From contig NZ_FOGE01000002.1 in assembly GCF_900111125.1 (NCBI RefSeq), positions 1-64,000 of the forward strand: DNA of 64,000 nucleotides. Reading direction: 5' to 3'. This document shows positions 7,454 to 17,089 of this stretch, in pieces. The stretch is from Sphingobium sp. YR768. Its GTDB lineage: Bacteria > Pseudomonadota > Alphaproteobacteria > Sphingomonadales > Sphingomonadaceae. Positions within the stretch are counted from its first letter, which is position 1; each line of letters opens with the position of its first letter. Under the pieces are notes generated by a model. It saw only the letters and a list, made by a program, of their open reading frames with translations. It did no database searches and was not told the DNA's origin. The translations under genes and the position numbers were made by a program.

Positions 7454-8362
7454 TTAGAAATCATAGGTCAGGGTCAGGCGGCTGAGCGTGTCGAAATCGC
7501 GCGCGGCTAGCACTGTTTCCGATTCATACTGGATATTATAGGAGAAGGCGGCTGACCAGCGGGTGCTGACCTTGGTTTCCACCGATGTCAGCGAATTGAG
7601 CGTGTAGACATCGCTTTCGGCATAGCCCGACGCGGTCTGCTTGACCGTCAGCGTCGGGGTGGCGCGCCAGGCCAGGGCCATGGATCCGCGAACGCCCAGC
7701 TTCGTCTCACGCTCACCGATAATATATTTGGCATGACGGATGGACGGACCGATGTCCGCCGACAGATCGACCGGCTTGGACATGATCAGCTTGTAACCGA
7801 CACCGACCGATCCGGTATAGCGTTCGTCATAGCCGATCGACGTGTCGCGCTCGAACTGCGCCAGGCCATAAGCGAAGCCACGCGCGTCGAATTCATAACG
7901 GGGTTCGTAGCTGCCGAAATAGCGTTCGCGCGATGTGACGCCGTTGGCGCGGCGATAATCGGCGCTGGCGGTCAGCTTGTGCGTCCACTGAATGCCCGTG
8001 CGGGTCGCTGTGGCGGCGGCGCTGATGCCGATTTCGCTAGTGGAACCGGTGGAGCGGAAGCCGCCTGCTTCGATTCTGCCGGTCCACAATTCGCTGAAAC
8101 GTGCCTCGCGAATCACCGTGTCATGGGTCGCCTTGGTCCGTTCCTTCCAGCTATTGACCATGCGCTGGATTTCATCGGCGGAGGCGGGGTTGGTCTGCTT
8201 GGCGATCTTGGCGACGGTGGCGATTTCCGTCTCATTGCCGTTGGCGATTGAGGCTTCCAGCATTTCGCGGACCGATGGCGGCAATAGCGCACCGTCGGCG
8301 GCCTTAGCCGCGACGGGCAGGGTGGCGATCAGCAGCGGAAGGGGGATCAGACAGGCGCGCAT
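7454..8362 (-). CDS. DUF481 outer membrane beta-barrel protein
   Basis: The 302-residue product has a clear signal peptide (MRACLIPLPLLIATLPVAAKA). After an alpha-helical stretch to about residue 85 it shows alternating amphipathic strands to the end, finishing Leu-Thr-Tyr-Asp-Phe with the terminal Phe typical of outer membrane barrels. The pattern matches DUF481 (YdiY, salt-induced outer membrane protein). Role unknown; proposed as a small barrel exposed at the surface. Its start lies 55 bp downstream of the rppH stop on the same strand, and a joint transcript is possible. Confidence 0.85.
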   Translation of the reverse strand: MRACLIPLPLLIATLPVAAKAADGALLPPSVREMLEASIANGNETEIATVAKIAKQTNPASADEIQRMVNSWKERTKATHDTVIREARFSELWTGRIEAGGFRSTGSTSEIGISAAATATRTGIQWTHKLTASADYRRANGVTSRERYFGSYEPRYEFDARGFAYGLAQFERDTSIGYDERYTGSVGVGYKLIMSKPVDLSADIGPSIRHAKYIIGERETKLGVRGSMALAWRATPTLTVKQTASGYAESDVYTLNSLTSVETKVSTRWSAAFSYNIQYESETVLAARDFDTLSRLTLTYDF

Positions 8363-8417
8363 GCCCCCGTCATACCGCCGCGACCGCGAATTTTAAGCCC
8401 CCAAAACGTCTATCTGT

Positions 8418-8903
8418 TCAGATAAGCGTCCGGAACTCCTGCAATATGTCGCGATAGAGCTTGCGCTTGAACGGCACGATCATGTCCGGCAGCGTTTCAG
8501 GCGCTGCCCATTTCCATTCCCGGAACTCCGGGTCCTTGGTCTGGATATCGATATCGCTATCGTCGCCGATGAAGCGGGCCAGGAACCAGAACTGGCGCTG
8601 GCCACGATATTTGCCGCCCCACAGCTTGCCGACCAGTTCCGGCGGCAAATCGTAGAAATGCTCATCCTTCGCCTTGGCGATGATCTCGACATGTTCGCGG
8701 CCGATGCCGGTTTCCTCGCGCAATTCGCGCAGGGCGGCGGTCTTCGCGTCTTCGCCTTCGTCAATGCCGCCCTGCGGCATTTGCCAGGCTTCCACGACAT
8801 TATCGAGTCGCTGGCCGACGAACACCTGGCCATTCATGTTCACGAGCATGATCCCGACACAGGGCCGGTATGCCAATTCCCGTTCATTCGGCGTCGAAGC
8901 CAT
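8418..8903 (-). CDS. rppH: RNA pyrophosphohydrolase RppH
   Basis: RppH removes pyrophosphate from the 5' triphosphate of mRNAs, starting RNase E-dependent decay. The 161-residue protein carries a complete Nudix box at residues 45-67 (GGIDEGED ... REETGI) and the RppH hallmarks YRPCVGIML near the N-terminus and QMPQGG before the box. The start at 8903 (MASTPNE) follows AGGGG; the frame is open further upstream, but that extension is Arg/Pro-rich and unlike the family. Transcribed toward the DUF481 gene and divergent from the photolyase gene. Confidence 0.95.
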   Translation of the reverse strand: MASTPNERELAYRPCVGIMLVNMNGQVFVGQRLDNVVEAWQMPQGGIDEGEDAKTAALRELREETGIGREHVEIIAKAKDEHFYDLPPELVGKLWGGKYRGQRQFWFLARFIGDDSDIDIQTKDPEFREWKWAAPETLPDMIVPFKRKLYRDILQEFRTLI

Positions 8904-9124
8904 TATGTCCCCTATAATCCTGATCCCGGCACGCCATACCCCTTGGCCTGCCTTCGGCGCCGAACGCGGGCGCGTGCAGCCAGAATAGGCAGGCTGACGC
9001 GCCACGTCCATTGGACGAATCGCCGCCACGCCGATTTGCGACGAGGCGATGACGGCGGGGCGATGAAGGCAATATGCCCCAAGGGTCGCTTGGAACCCGG
9101 ACAGGGGCGGCGCATTGGCATGGC

Positions 9125-10501
9125 ATGTCCAATCCCGTCCTGCTCTGGTTCCGCCAGGATCTTCGCCTTTCCGATCAGGCCGCGCTTGCTACTGCCGCGG
9201 CCGAGGGACCGGTGATCCCCGTCTATGTGCTGGATGATGAGGCCCCGCGCCAGTGGGCGATGGGCGGCGCGTCGCGCTGGTGGTTGCATCATAGCCTGTC
9301 CGCGCTGGACGCCAGTTTGCGGGCGAAGGGCTCCCGCCTGATCCTGCGGCGCGGCAATTGCGCCGAGGTGCTGGAGGGGCTGGCGAAGGAAGTGGGAGCA
9401 TCGCGGGTCCATGGGCTGCACCATTATGAGCCCTGGTGGCGCAATGCGGAAAAGGCGGTCGGGCGGGTGCTGGACCTGACCCTGCATGATGGCGGCCTGC
9501 TGCTGCCCCCCGGCGCAGTACGGACAGGCGCTGGCGGGCAATATCGCATCTATACGCCTTTCGCCCGTGCTGTGATGGAGCATATGCCGCCCGCGCATCC
9601 CCATCCCGCGCCGCACCGGATCGATGCGCCGGCGCACTGGCCCGCCAGCGATTCGCTGGAGGACTGGACCTTGCTACCGACCGCGCCGGACTGGGCGACG
9701 GGTTTCGGTCGGGACTGGACGCCGGGCGAAGAGGGCGCGCGGCGGAACGTCGCGGATTTCATTGATGAAGTGGGCGACTATCCCGAAGCGCGCAACCTGC
9801 CGTCGATTGAAGGCACGTCGCGTCTGTCGCCGCATCTGCACTTTGGCGAAGTATCGCCCGCTTATGTCTGGCACCGCGTCACATCTTCACAGAAAGATGC
9901 AAATATCTTTCTCAAGGAATTGATCTGGCGGGATTATGCGCATGTGCAGATAGGCCAGTCGCCCACCTATGGATCGGCCAATGCGCGCGGCGAATTCGAC
10001 GCGCTGCGCTGGCGCGATCTGCGGGAAGCCCGGTCCGATTTCACCGCCTGGAAGACGGGCCGGACTGGCTATCCCATCGTGGACGCAGGCATGCGTCAGC
10101 TTTGGGCGACCGGATGGATGCATAACCGGGTGCGCATGATCGCTGCCAGCTTCCTGATCAAGCATCTGCTGATCGACTGGCGCCATGGCGCGCGCTGGTT
10201 TTGGGATACGCTGGTCGATGCCGATTATGCCAATAACAGCGTCAACTGGCAGTGGGTGGCGGGCAGCGGTATGGACGCCAATCTCTTCACCCGGATCATG
10301 GCGCCGCTCAGCCAGTCGGAAAAATTCGAGGCGGCCGACTATATTCGCGAATGGGTGCCGGAGCTGGCCGACCTGTCCGACGCGACAATTCATGATCCCG
10401 ATGCACATGATGCGCGGCCTAAAAGCTATCCCGCGAAGATCATTGGTCATCGGGAAGGACGGGAGCGCGCGCTGGCCGCCTATCGGCATATGAAGGGATG
10501 A
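9125..10501 (+). CDS. phr: Deoxyribodipyrimidine photolyase
   Basis: A light-driven repair enzyme that splits UV-induced cyclobutane pyrimidine dimers using reduced FAD. The N-terminal alpha/beta domain (NPVLLWFRQDLRLSDQAAL) binds an antenna cofactor. The C-terminal FAD domain contains TGYPIVDAGMRQL, WMHNRVRM and NNSVNWQWVAGSG, which line the FAD and dimer pocket of class I CPD photolyases. The 458-residue length is standard. The start at 9125 (MSNPVLLW) matches the family; an upstream Met at 9074 would add 17 unlikely residues. The gene is followed 36 bp later by the cyclopropane synthase gene, a neighbourhood common for photolyases in proteobacteria. Confidence 0.95.
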   Translation: MSNPVLLWFRQDLRLSDQAALATAAAEGPVIPVYVLDDEAPRQWAMGGASRWWLHHSLSALDASLRAKGSRLILRRGNCAEVLEGLAKEVGASRVHGLHHYEPWWRNAEKAVGRVLDLTLHDGGLLLPPGAVRTGAGGQYRIYTPFARAVMEHMPPAHPHPAPHRIDAPAHWPASDSLEDWTLLPTAPDWATGFGRDWTPGEEGARRNVADFIDEVGDYPEARNLPSIEGTSRLSPHLHFGEVSPAYVWHRVTSSQKDANIFLKELIWRDYAHVQIGQSPTYGSANARGEFDALRWRDLREARSDFTAWKTGRTGYPIVDAGMRQLWATGWMHNRVRMIAASFLIKHLLIDWRHGARWFWDTLVDADYANNSVNWQWVAGSGMDANLFTRIMAPLSQSEKFEAADYIREWVPELADLSDATIHDPDAHDARPKSYPAKIIGHREGRERALAAYRHMKG

Positions 10502-10537
10502 TTGCAGCGGCGTTCACCTTGTTGCAGGATCGGTCCC

Positions 10538-11803
10538 ATGAACGCCACCGATCCCCGACGCGGACGACGCGCCCTGTCCGTTCGTCAACCGCCGCTTAGC
10601 GGATCGCCGGGGCGGCTGGCCCGATGGGTGGCGCCTGTCTTTCATCGCATGCTCGACCGGATCGATCAGGGGCTGGAGCAAGGGGCGCTGGAGGCGATCC
10701 TGCCGGACGGGACCAGAAGGCTGCTTGGTGGCCGGGCCGACGGGCCATCCTGCATCGTGGAAGTCCATGACTGGCGCGCGCTCCTTCGGCTGGCGAGTGG
10801 CGGATCGGCCGGCTGGTATCGGGCCTGGGCGGCGGGTGACTGGTCCAGTCCGGACCCGGTGCCGCTCTTTGCGCTGTTCATGCGCAATGCCGCGGCGCTG
10901 GGGCGGGCGGCGCGGCCGCGTGGTCCGGCCCGCTGGATCGGCCGGATCGCCCATTGGGCGCGGCGCAACAACCGGGCGGGGTCGCGTCACAACATCGCCT
11001 ATCATTATGATCTGGGGAATGATTTCTACAGCCTGTGGCTGGACCCATATATGCATTATTCCAGTGGCTTGTTCCTCGACCCTGAGAGCAGGATCGAAAG
11101 TCTGGAGCAGGCGCAGCGGCGCAAGGTGGATGCGATCCTCAACCGGCTGGACCTGAAGGATGGCGACGCGCTGCTGGAAATTGGCTGCGGCTGGGGCGGG
11201 CTGGCCGAACAGGCGATGGAGCGGCAGGCGATCCGTTATACGGGCCTGACCCTCTCGACCGAGCAGGCCGACTATGCCCGCGACCGGCTGGGATCAGGCG
11301 CGGACATCATGCTGACCGACTATCGCGACGCGCAGGGGCAATATGATGCCATCGCCAGTGTCGAAATGGTCGAGGCGGTCGGGGAGCGCTATTGGCCGGC
11401 CTATCTGGCGGCGGTTCATCGCCTGTTGAAGCCCGGCGGCAAGGCGGCGATCCAGTATATCCTGATCGATGATGCCCTGTTCGAAAGCTATGCGCGGGGC
11501 GCCGACTTCATCCAGACCTATATCTTTCCCGGCGGCATGCTGATGTCGGAAAGCCGCTTCCGCGCGCTGGCACAGGCGCAGGGGCTGGAATGGCGGGACG
11601 TTCATCGCTTCGGCCTCCATTATGCGGAGACGTTGCGGCGCTGGCGCCAGCGCTTCGACCGGGCAATCGAGGAAGGCCAGTTGCCCGCCAGTTTCGACCA
11701 GCATTTCGTGGCCTTGTGGCGCTATTATCTGATGTATTGCGAAGGTGGTTTTCGCGGTGGCGGGATCGACGTGGCGCAGGTGACGCTGGTCAGGCCCGCC
11801 TGA
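10538..11803 (+). CDS. cfa: Cyclopropane-fatty-acyl-phospholipid synthase
   Basis: This enzyme transfers a methylene group from S-adenosylmethionine across the double bond of unsaturated acyl chains in membrane phospholipids. The 421-residue protein has an N-terminal domain of about 130 residues, then the methyltransferase core with HYDLGNDFY, the SAM loop LLEIGCGWGG and, near the end, YLMYCEGGFRGG containing the conserved Cys. It lies 36 bp behind the photolyase gene and probably shares its transcript. The end is only 3 bp from the end of the convergent SDR gene. Confidence 0.92.
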   Translation: MNATDPRRGRRALSVRQPPLSGSPGRLARWVAPVFHRMLDRIDQGLEQGALEAILPDGTRRLLGGRADGPSCIVEVHDWRALLRLASGGSAGWYRAWAAGDWSSPDPVPLFALFMRNAAALGRAARPRGPARWIGRIAHWARRNNRAGSRHNIAYHYDLGNDFYSLWLDPYMHYSSGLFLDPESRIESLEQAQRRKVDAILNRLDLKDGDALLEIGCGWGGLAEQAMERQAIRYTGLTLSTEQADYARDRLGSGADIMLTDYRDAQGQYDAIASVEMVEAVGERYWPAYLAAVHRLLKPGGKAAIQYILIDDALFESYARGADFIQTYIFPGGMLMSESRFRALAQAQGLEWRDVHRFGLHYAETLRRWRQRFDRAIEEGQLPASFDQHFVALWRYYLMYCEGGFRGGGIDVAQVTLVRPA

Positions 11804-11806
11804 CGA

Positions 11807-12517
11807 TCAGCCTTCCACGCGCATCCTGTGCCCGGTCGGCGTATCGGCCGTGACCAGTTGCAAGATGGCGTCGGCGACTACTTCCGGCCCTTTCAAGCTC
11901 GCTGGATCTTCGCCGGGGAAGGCGCGGGCGCGCATCGCGGTGCGGGTGGCGCCGGGATCGACGATATGGGTGCGGATGGCGGAGATATTCTTCACTTCCT
12001 CGCCATAGGCGCCGACCAGCGTTTCCAGCGCCGCCTTCGACGCGCCATAGGCACCCCAATAGGCGCGCGGAGCTGCGACCGAGGAGGTCAGCGCGACGAT
12101 GCGGGCGTCGCTGCTGGCGCGCAGCATGCCGTCAAACGCGGCGATCAGCGCCTGCGGCGCGGCGATGTTGAGCGCCAGCAGTCGGGAAAATTCCTTGGCG
12201 TCAATGGCCTGCACCGCCGCCAGCGATCCCAGCGTGGCGGCGTTCAGCACCAATATGTCCAGCGCCTGCCAGCGTCCGCCGATTGCCTGCGCCAGTCGGC
12301 CGATGCTTTCGCCGTCGATCAGGTCGAGCGGGGCGATGGTGGCATGGCCGCCGGCCTGATGAATGCTATCCTCGACCTCTTCCAGTCCGCCGCTGGTCCG
12401 TGCGGTCAGCACGACATGCGCGCCAGCAGCGCCGAGCGCCAGAGCCGTGGCGGCGCCTATGCCGCGACTTGCGCCCGTGACCAGAGCCAGTTTGCCGGAA
12501 AGGGGAAGGTCGGACAT
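11807..12517 (-). CDS. Short-chain dehydrogenase/reductase (SDR)
   Basis: A 236-residue NAD(P)-dependent oxidoreductase of the classical SDR fold: glycine motif TGASRGIG near residue 14, NAA-type motif (LVLNAATLGS) in the middle, catalytic Ser in ALTSSVA and Tyr/Lys in YGASKAALE. The substrate is not predictable. The gene follows purF on the same strand but behind purF's terminator, so it probably has its own promoter in the 87-bp gap or depends on read-through. Confidence 0.9.
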   Translation of the reverse strand: MSDLPLSGKLALVTGASRGIGAATALALGAAGAHVVLTARTSGGLEEVEDSIHQAGGHATIAPLDLIDGESIGRLAQAIGGRWQALDILVLNAATLGSLAAVQAIDAKEFSRLLALNIAAPQALIAAFDGMLRASSDARIVALTSSVAAPRAYWGAYGASKAALETLVGAYGEEVKNISAIRTHIVDPGATRTAMRARAFPGEDPASLKGPEVVADAILQLVTADTPTGHRMRVEG

Positions 12518-12569
12518 GGCACTCCCGTCGCTCCGGTCGCATGCCGGGGCCTGTTTGCGTCAGAAATTG

Positions 12570-12595
12570 AAAAGGGCGGCCCGATCGGGCCGCCC
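12570..12595 (-). terminator. Intrinsic terminator of purF
   Basis: A 22-bp perfect palindrome (12574-12595, GGGCGGCCCGA and its complement) is followed on the minus strand by four U residues at 12573-12570. It starts 9 bp after the purF stop. Confidence 0.85.
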
Positions 12596-12604
12596 GAAGA
12601 AGGA

Positions 12605-14083
12605 TCAGACCACGCGCTCGGCGAGCAGTTCGAACTGATTGGTTACCACCGCGTCGTCCTGATCGGTCAGCTTGGTGGGATAGTCACCGGTGAAGCAGGC
12701 GTCGCAATATTGCGGACGGATGTCCGCACGCTTCGCTTCGCCCAGCGCCTTGTACAGGCCGTCGATCGAGATGAAGGACAGGCTGTCGGCGTGGATGAAA
12801 TCCTGCATGCCGCCCACGTCCAGCTTGTGCGCCAGCAGCTTGGTGCGTTCGGGCGTGTCGACGCCATAGAAGCAGCTATGCTTGGTCGGCGGCGATGCGA
12901 TGCGCATATGCACTTCGGCCGCGCCAGCCTCGCGCATCATCTGTACGATCTTGAGCGACGTGGTGCCGCGCACGATCGAATCGTCGATCAGCACGATCTT
13001 CTTGCCCTCGATCAGCGCGCGGTTGGCATTGTGCTTCAGCTTCACGCCCAGATGGCGGACCTTGTCACCCGGCTGGATGAAGGTGCGGCCGATATAGTGC
13101 GACCGGATGATGCCAAGTTCGAACGGAATGCCCGATTGCTGCGCATAGCCGATGGCCGCAGGCACGCCGCTGTCGGGCACCGGGATGACATAGTCGGCAT
13201 CGACCGGATTTTCGATCGCCAGTTGCGCGCCGATCGCCTTGCGGACCGAATAGACACTGGAATTGTCGATGATCGAATCGGGGCGGCTGAAATAGACATG
13301 TTCGAAGATGCACGGGCGCGCATGCGTCTCGCCGAAGGGACGGTGCGAGCGGATTTCACCGTCATTGGTGACGATGACCAGCTCGCCCGGATCGATCGAG
13401 CGGACATAGTCCGCGCCGACGACGTCGAAAGCCACGGTTTCCGATGCGAAAATATAGGCGTCGCCCAGCTTGCCCATGACGAGCGGGCGGATGCCCAGCG
13501 GATCGCGGCAGGCGATCATGCCTTCGGGCGTCATGACGATCAGGGAATAGGCGCCCTCGATCTGCTTGAGCGCGTCAATGAATTTGTCGAGCAGGGTCCG
13601 GTAGCTGGAGGTCGCCACCAGATGGATGATGACTTCGGTGTCCGACGTCGACTGGAAGATGGAGCCGCGACGAATCAGTTCGCGGCGCACCTTCATCGCA
13701 TTGGAGATGTTGCCATTATGGGCAATGGCGAAACCGCCCGAATTCAGTTCCGCATAGAGCGGCTGAACGTTGCGCAGCGACGTTTCGCCGGTCGTCGAGT
13801 AACGGACATGGCCGCAGGCGCTTTCGCCCGGAAGGCCACGAATCACCTCGTCACGGTCGAAATTGCCCGCCACATGGCCCATCGCCCGGTGGGTATGGAA
13901 ATCATGCCCGTCCCAGCTGGTGATGCCGGCGGCTTCCTGACCGCGATGTTGCAGCGCGTGAAGGCCGAGCGCGACGATGGCAGACGCCGTTTCCCCATTG
14001 GAAACGCCGAAAATGCCACATTCCTCGCGCAACTTGTCGTCGTCGAAGGGATTGGTCGTAATCATGGGTGTGAGCGGTTCCAT
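12605..14083 (-). CDS. purF: Amidophosphoribosyltransferase PurF
   Basis: PurF makes 5-phosphoribosylamine from PRPP and glutamine, the first committed step of purine synthesis. The N-terminal glutaminase nucleophile is Cys22 (REECGIFG), exposed after removal of a short propeptide. HNGNISN and the PRPP loop [13 protein letters not shown] are intact. I start at 14083 ([10 protein letters not shown]) because AGGA sits seven bases before it; the internal Met at 14065 is the alternative and lacks such a site. A perfect terminator follows. Purine control (PurR) is not evident in the 145 bp upstream. Confidence 0.96.
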   Translation of the reverse strand: MEPLTPMITTNPFDDDKLREECGIFGVSNGETASAIVALGLHALQHRGQEAAGITSWDGHDFHTHRAMGHVAGNFDRDEVIRGLPGESACGHVRYSTTGETSLRNVQPLYAELNSGGFAIAHNGNISNAMKVRRELIRRGSIFQSTSDTEVIIHLVATSSYRTLLDKFIDALKQIEGAYSLIVMTPEGMIACRDPLGIRPLVMGKLGDAYIFASETVAFDVVGADYVRSIDPGELVIVTNDGEIRSHRPFGETHARPCIFEHVYFSRPDSIIDNSSVYSVRKAIGAQLAIENPVDADYVIPVPDSGVPAAIGYAQQSGIPFELGIIRSHYIGRTFIQPGDKVRHLGVKLKHNANRALIEGKKIVLIDDSIVRGTTSLKIVQMMREAGAAEVHMRIASPPTKHSCFYGVDTPERTKLLAHKLDVGGMQDFIHADSLSFISIDGLYKALGEAKRADIRPQYCDACFTGDYPTKLTDQDDAVVTNQFELLAERVV

Positions 14084-14228
14084 AGCCGTTCCTGACAACC
14101 CTGTAAGGGTCATCCATGGGCGCGCATATAGTGCCTAAAGGTCGCTTTGTCGCCTCCCTGTCATAAAAAAGGCGATGAACGGCCCGGAAACCCAGTGTTT
14201 CCTGGAATTTACTGGAGAATGGGTCCGG

Positions 14229-15440
14229 CTATAGCGGCAAAAGGCAGCCCATTAGAGCCCCTGCGCCCATGATGGCGGGCGTGACCCAAGCGCCCTTCAC
14301 CCGCCAGGCAACGAGCAGCGCGACGGCGAAGAGGGGCAGGGCGATCAAGCCATTGTTTATATGGGCGCCGGTTGCGCGGGCCAGATCGACGAAGGTCGCC
14401 GCGATGATGCCCAGGACGGCGGCGGCCACGCCGGCCAGCGCGTGATGCAGGGCCGGATGCTCCACCACCGCCTCCAGCCGTTCGAAGAAGAGCAGAGAGA
14501 AGGCGAAGGCTGGCAGGAACATGCCGACCGTGATCGCGATCGCCCCGGCTGGCCCGCCCACGACATAGCCGACGAAGGTCGCGAAGATGACGAGCGGTGC
14601 GGGCAACAGGCCCGCCAGCGCCACGCCATCCAGAAAGGTCGCGTCACTGATCCATCCGCGCCCTACCGTGTCCGCCCGGACATAAGGTATAGCGGTATAG
14701 GCGCCGCCGAAGGTGAGGAGGCCGCCCTTCAGCCCGGCAAGGAACAGCATGGCCAGAGTGACGGGCGCGCCGCTGGCGGCGATCGGCGCTGCATGGGGCA
14801 GGGGCAGATAGGGCAGGATCAGCTTTGCCGCGACCGTCAGGCCGAGCATGATGGCGATGGCCAGCCAGGGGCGATCGGGCATCATATGGGCGATCGCCCC
14901 AGCGGCGAGCAGCAGCCAGAAGGGAACGCCCAGCAGAGTGGCGGCGAAAGCAATAGCGGCGATGACCCCGAGCAGGCGGCTTTCCACGATATGTTGCCCG
15001 ATTCGCGCCACCGCCCGCAGGATGATCGCCAGCACGACGATCTGCACGCCCAACAGCAGGCCGGTCATTGATGGGTTGCCCGCGATCCAGCCCATATAGA
15101 GCCAGCCCGCCAAGAGCATCAGCAGGAAGCCGGGTAACATGAACCCCAGCCCCGCGAGCAGCCCGCCGATCCGGCCGCGCGCGACCATGCCCATATGGAC
15201 GCAGAGTTCATGCGCTTCCGGGCCGGGCAAAATCTGCAATATGGCCAGCAGGCGGTTGAAGCGGCGGGGCTCTATCCAGCCTTCCTCCTCGACCAGCGAC
15301 TGGCGTATCATGGCGATCTGCGCCACCGGCCCGCCAAAGGCGAGCGCACCGAAACGCAGGAATTTCAGGAACAGCGCCGTCAGGCTGAGTTGGGAGGGTT
15401 GGGTCGGAAGGACGCTTATGGCATCGGCGGTATCGGTCAT
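14229..15440 (-). CDS. chrA: ChrA-family chromate efflux transporter
   Basis: The 403-residue integral membrane protein is built as two homologous halves of about 190 residues, each an approximately six-helix chromate-transport domain. The signature GGPVAQIAMIR and PGPEAHELCVHMG are in the first half and FGGAYTAIPYV in the second. Long-chain ChrA proteins expel chromate using the proton-motive force; many chromosomal copies have no tested substrate. It is divergent from the ccm operon. No chromate regulator (chrB) lies beside it, so constitutive or alternative roles are possible. Confidence 0.9.
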   Translation of the reverse strand: MTDTADAISVLPTQPSQLSLTALFLKFLRFGALAFGGPVAQIAMIRQSLVEEEGWIEPRRFNRLLAILQILPGPEAHELCVHMGMVARGRIGGLLAGLGFMLPGFLLMLLAGWLYMGWIAGNPSMTGLLLGVQIVVLAIILRAVARIGQHIVESRLLGVIAAIAFAATLLGVPFWLLLAAGAIAHMMPDRPWLAIAIMLGLTVAAKLILPYLPLPHAAPIAASGAPVTLAMLFLAGLKGGLLTFGGAYTAIPYVRADTVGRGWISDATFLDGVALAGLLPAPLVIFATFVGYVVGGPAGAIAITVGMFLPAFAFSLLFFERLEAVVEHPALHHALAGVAAAVLGIIAATFVDLARATGAHINNGLIALPLFAVALLVAWRVKGAWVTPAIMGAGALMGCLLPL

Positions 15441-15640
15441 GGCAACGCCCCTTTGCGCCGCGAATGCGACGAATGGAGCGGACTTGGGCGGACACCGCCT
15501 TACCGGGCGTCCGCGTCGGCCCGGTAATGCAGCGTATCGAACGGCGACGCGACGATTGTCAAGCGGGGTTGTGGCCCATGGCTATCGGCAAAATGCCCTA
15601 CTGGCGCAGTGCATCGCGCGCCGCTACACACGCAGCCCTG

Positions 15641-16363
15641 ATGCACCGTTTTGCCAATCCCGCCCGCTTCCTGAAGATCGCGCGTCCGCTGACCGGCTGG
15701 CTGTTCTGGCCGGGTCTGTTGCTGATCCTGATCGGCAGCGCCTGCGGCCTGTTCGTGACGCCCGCCGACTATCTTCAGGGGGATACGGTGCGCATCCTCT
15801 ATATCCATGTGCCCGCTGCCTGGCTGGGCATGGGCGGATGGAGCGGCATCGCGATCGCGGCGCTGATCCAACTGGTCTGGCGCCATCCGCTGGCCGCTAT
15901 AGCGGGGCGGGCGATTGCCGCGCCGGGTGCCTTGTTCACGGCTATCTGCCTGATGACGGGCTCCATCTGGGGACGGCCGACCTGGGGCACCTGGTGGGAA
16001 TGGGACGGGCGCATGACATCCATGCTGGTCCTGCTGTTCCTCTATCTGGGCTATATCGCGCTCGCCAATGCCAGCGCGCGCGACGGGCAGGGCGGCGTCA
16101 GCAATGTAACCGCCATTTTCGGGCTGGTCGGTGCGGTCAATATTCCGATCATCAATCGCTCCGTCGTCTGGTGGAACAGCCTGCATCAGGGGCCGAGCAT
16201 CACCCTGCGCGGGTCCAGCATCGACGGATCGCTGCTCTGGCCGCTGGGGCTGACCCTGCTGGGCTTTTCGCTGTGGTTCGGGGCGATTGTGCTGATGCGG
16301 ATGCGGGCGATACTGGCACACAATAAAGTCGAGGCGCGGATGCAGCGTCTGGCCCGGGGATAG
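15641..16363 (+). CDS. ccmC: Haem exporter / chaperone subunit CcmC
   Basis: CcmC is an inner membrane protein that delivers haem to CcmE during cytochrome c maturation. The product has six transmembrane helices and the tryptophan-rich periplasmic motif WGTWWEWDGRMTS that handles haem. The start at 15641 gives 240 residues, the usual length; Met codons at 15578 or 15464 would add 21-60 residues without hydrophobic or conserved character. First gene of ccmCDE-FGHI. The ATPase and permease genes ccmA and ccmB are not in this cluster. Confidence 0.93.
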   Translation: MHRFANPARFLKIARPLTGWLFWPGLLLILIGSACGLFVTPADYLQGDTVRILYIHVPAAWLGMGGWSGIAIAALIQLVWRHPLAAIAGRAIAAPGALFTAICLMTGSIWGRPTWGTWWEWDGRMTSMLVLLFLYLGYIALANASARDGQGGVSNVTAIFGLVGAVNIPIINRSVVWWNSLHQGPSITLRGSSIDGSLLWPLGLTLLGFSLWFGAIVLMRMRAILAHNKVEARMQRLARG

Positions 16364-16378
16364 GGCAAGAGGGTAGAG

Positions 16379-16510
16379 ATGAACCAATGGGCTTTCGTGA
16401 TCGCCGCTTATGCGGTGACGGCTATAGGGACGGGGCTGGTCAGCATCATAGGCTGGCGCGCGATGCGGCGTGCTGAGCGCGCGGCCGAAAAGCTGTCGGA
16501 CCGGTCATGA
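16379..16510 (+). CDS. ccmD: Haem exporter protein CcmD
   Basis: A 43-residue single-pass membrane protein, too short for many gene finders. It starts MNQWAFVIAAYAVTAIG with one hydrophobic helix to about residue 26, then a basic tail (WRAMRRAERAAEKL). CcmD helps release haem-loaded CcmE from the CcmABCD complex. It lies 15 bp after ccmC, and its TGA overlaps the ATG of ccmE (ATGA). Position, size and topology all fit the family, which has almost no conserved residues. Confidence 0.9.
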   Translation: MNQWAFVIAAYAVTAIGTGLVSIIGWRAMRRAERAAEKLSDRS

Positions 16511-16953
16511 AGGCCAAACATCAACGGTTGATGCTGGCGCTGGCGGCGCTGGTGGCGATTATCGGCGCCGGATTGCTGGCGGTTTCGGCGCTCAAGGATG
16601 AGGCCGCCTATTTCTACACGCCCGGCGACGTGAAAACCAAGGGGGTAGAGCCGGGGAAGAATATCCGTCTGGGCGGCATGGTGGTGAAGGGCAGCCTGAA
16701 GCGGGCGGCCGATGGCGTCACCATCCGGTTCGACGTGACCGATGGCAAGGCGACCGTGCCTGCCACCTTCAGCGGAATTGCTCCCGACCTGTTCAAGGAA
16801 GGTAGCGGAGTCGTGGCGGAAGGTTCGTTCGACCCGAAGGGGACGTTCGTCGCGACCAATCTGCTCGCCAAGCATGACGAACGCTATATGCCCCGCGAGT
16901 TGGAGGGGATGAGCTATAATGAGAGCACCCATGAGATGAAGGCGGAGCGGTGA
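16507..16953 (+). CDS. ccmE: Cytochrome c maturation haem chaperone CcmE
   Basis: CcmE binds haem covalently in the periplasm and passes it to the CcmF/H ligase. After an N-terminal anchor helix (residues 9-29) comes the OB-fold beta barrel. The haem-binding His123 and Tyr127 are in KHDERYMP, the canonical HxxxY. The 148-residue length is normal. Unusually, the next gene ccmF does not follow directly: a palindromic repeat doublet separates them. Confidence 0.96.
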   Translation: MKAKHQRLMLALAALVAIIGAGLLAVSALKDEAAYFYTPGDVKTKGVEPGKNIRLGGMVVKGSLKRAADGVTIRFDVTDGKATVPATFSGIAPDLFKEGSGVVAEGSFDPKGTFVATNLLAKHDERYMPRELEGMSYNESTHEMKAER

Positions 16954-16976
16954 ACGAGCGCCTTCAATATGTCTTT

Positions 16977-17067
16977 CGTCATGCTGAACTTGTTTCAGCA
17001 TCCATCATGCCTCCTAGAGCTATGATGTATCTGGAGGGATGGACCCTGAAACAAGTTCAGGGTGACG
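16977..17067. repeat. Palindromic repeat doublet, family 2, inside the ccm operon
   Basis: Two inverted 30-bp units (16977-17006 and 17038-17067) match each other at 26 of 30 positions when one is reversed. Each is itself a hairpin: ATGCTGAA-cttgt-TTCAGCAT in the left unit, ACCCTGAA-acaag-TTCAGGGT in the right. The differing stem bases change in pairs. A second doublet of this family lies at 22725-22860. It fills most of the 136-bp gap between ccmE and ccmF. Confidence 0.9.
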
Positions 17068-17089
17068 AGGATGCTATGGGGATGCGCCA

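Noticed and set aside
11828..14095. Long open frame (755 codons) on the plus strand opposite the SDR and purF genes
   Set aside because: It runs antisense across two well-supported genes and the purF terminator palindrome; it reflects GC-rich codon use, and its translation has no recognisable domain.
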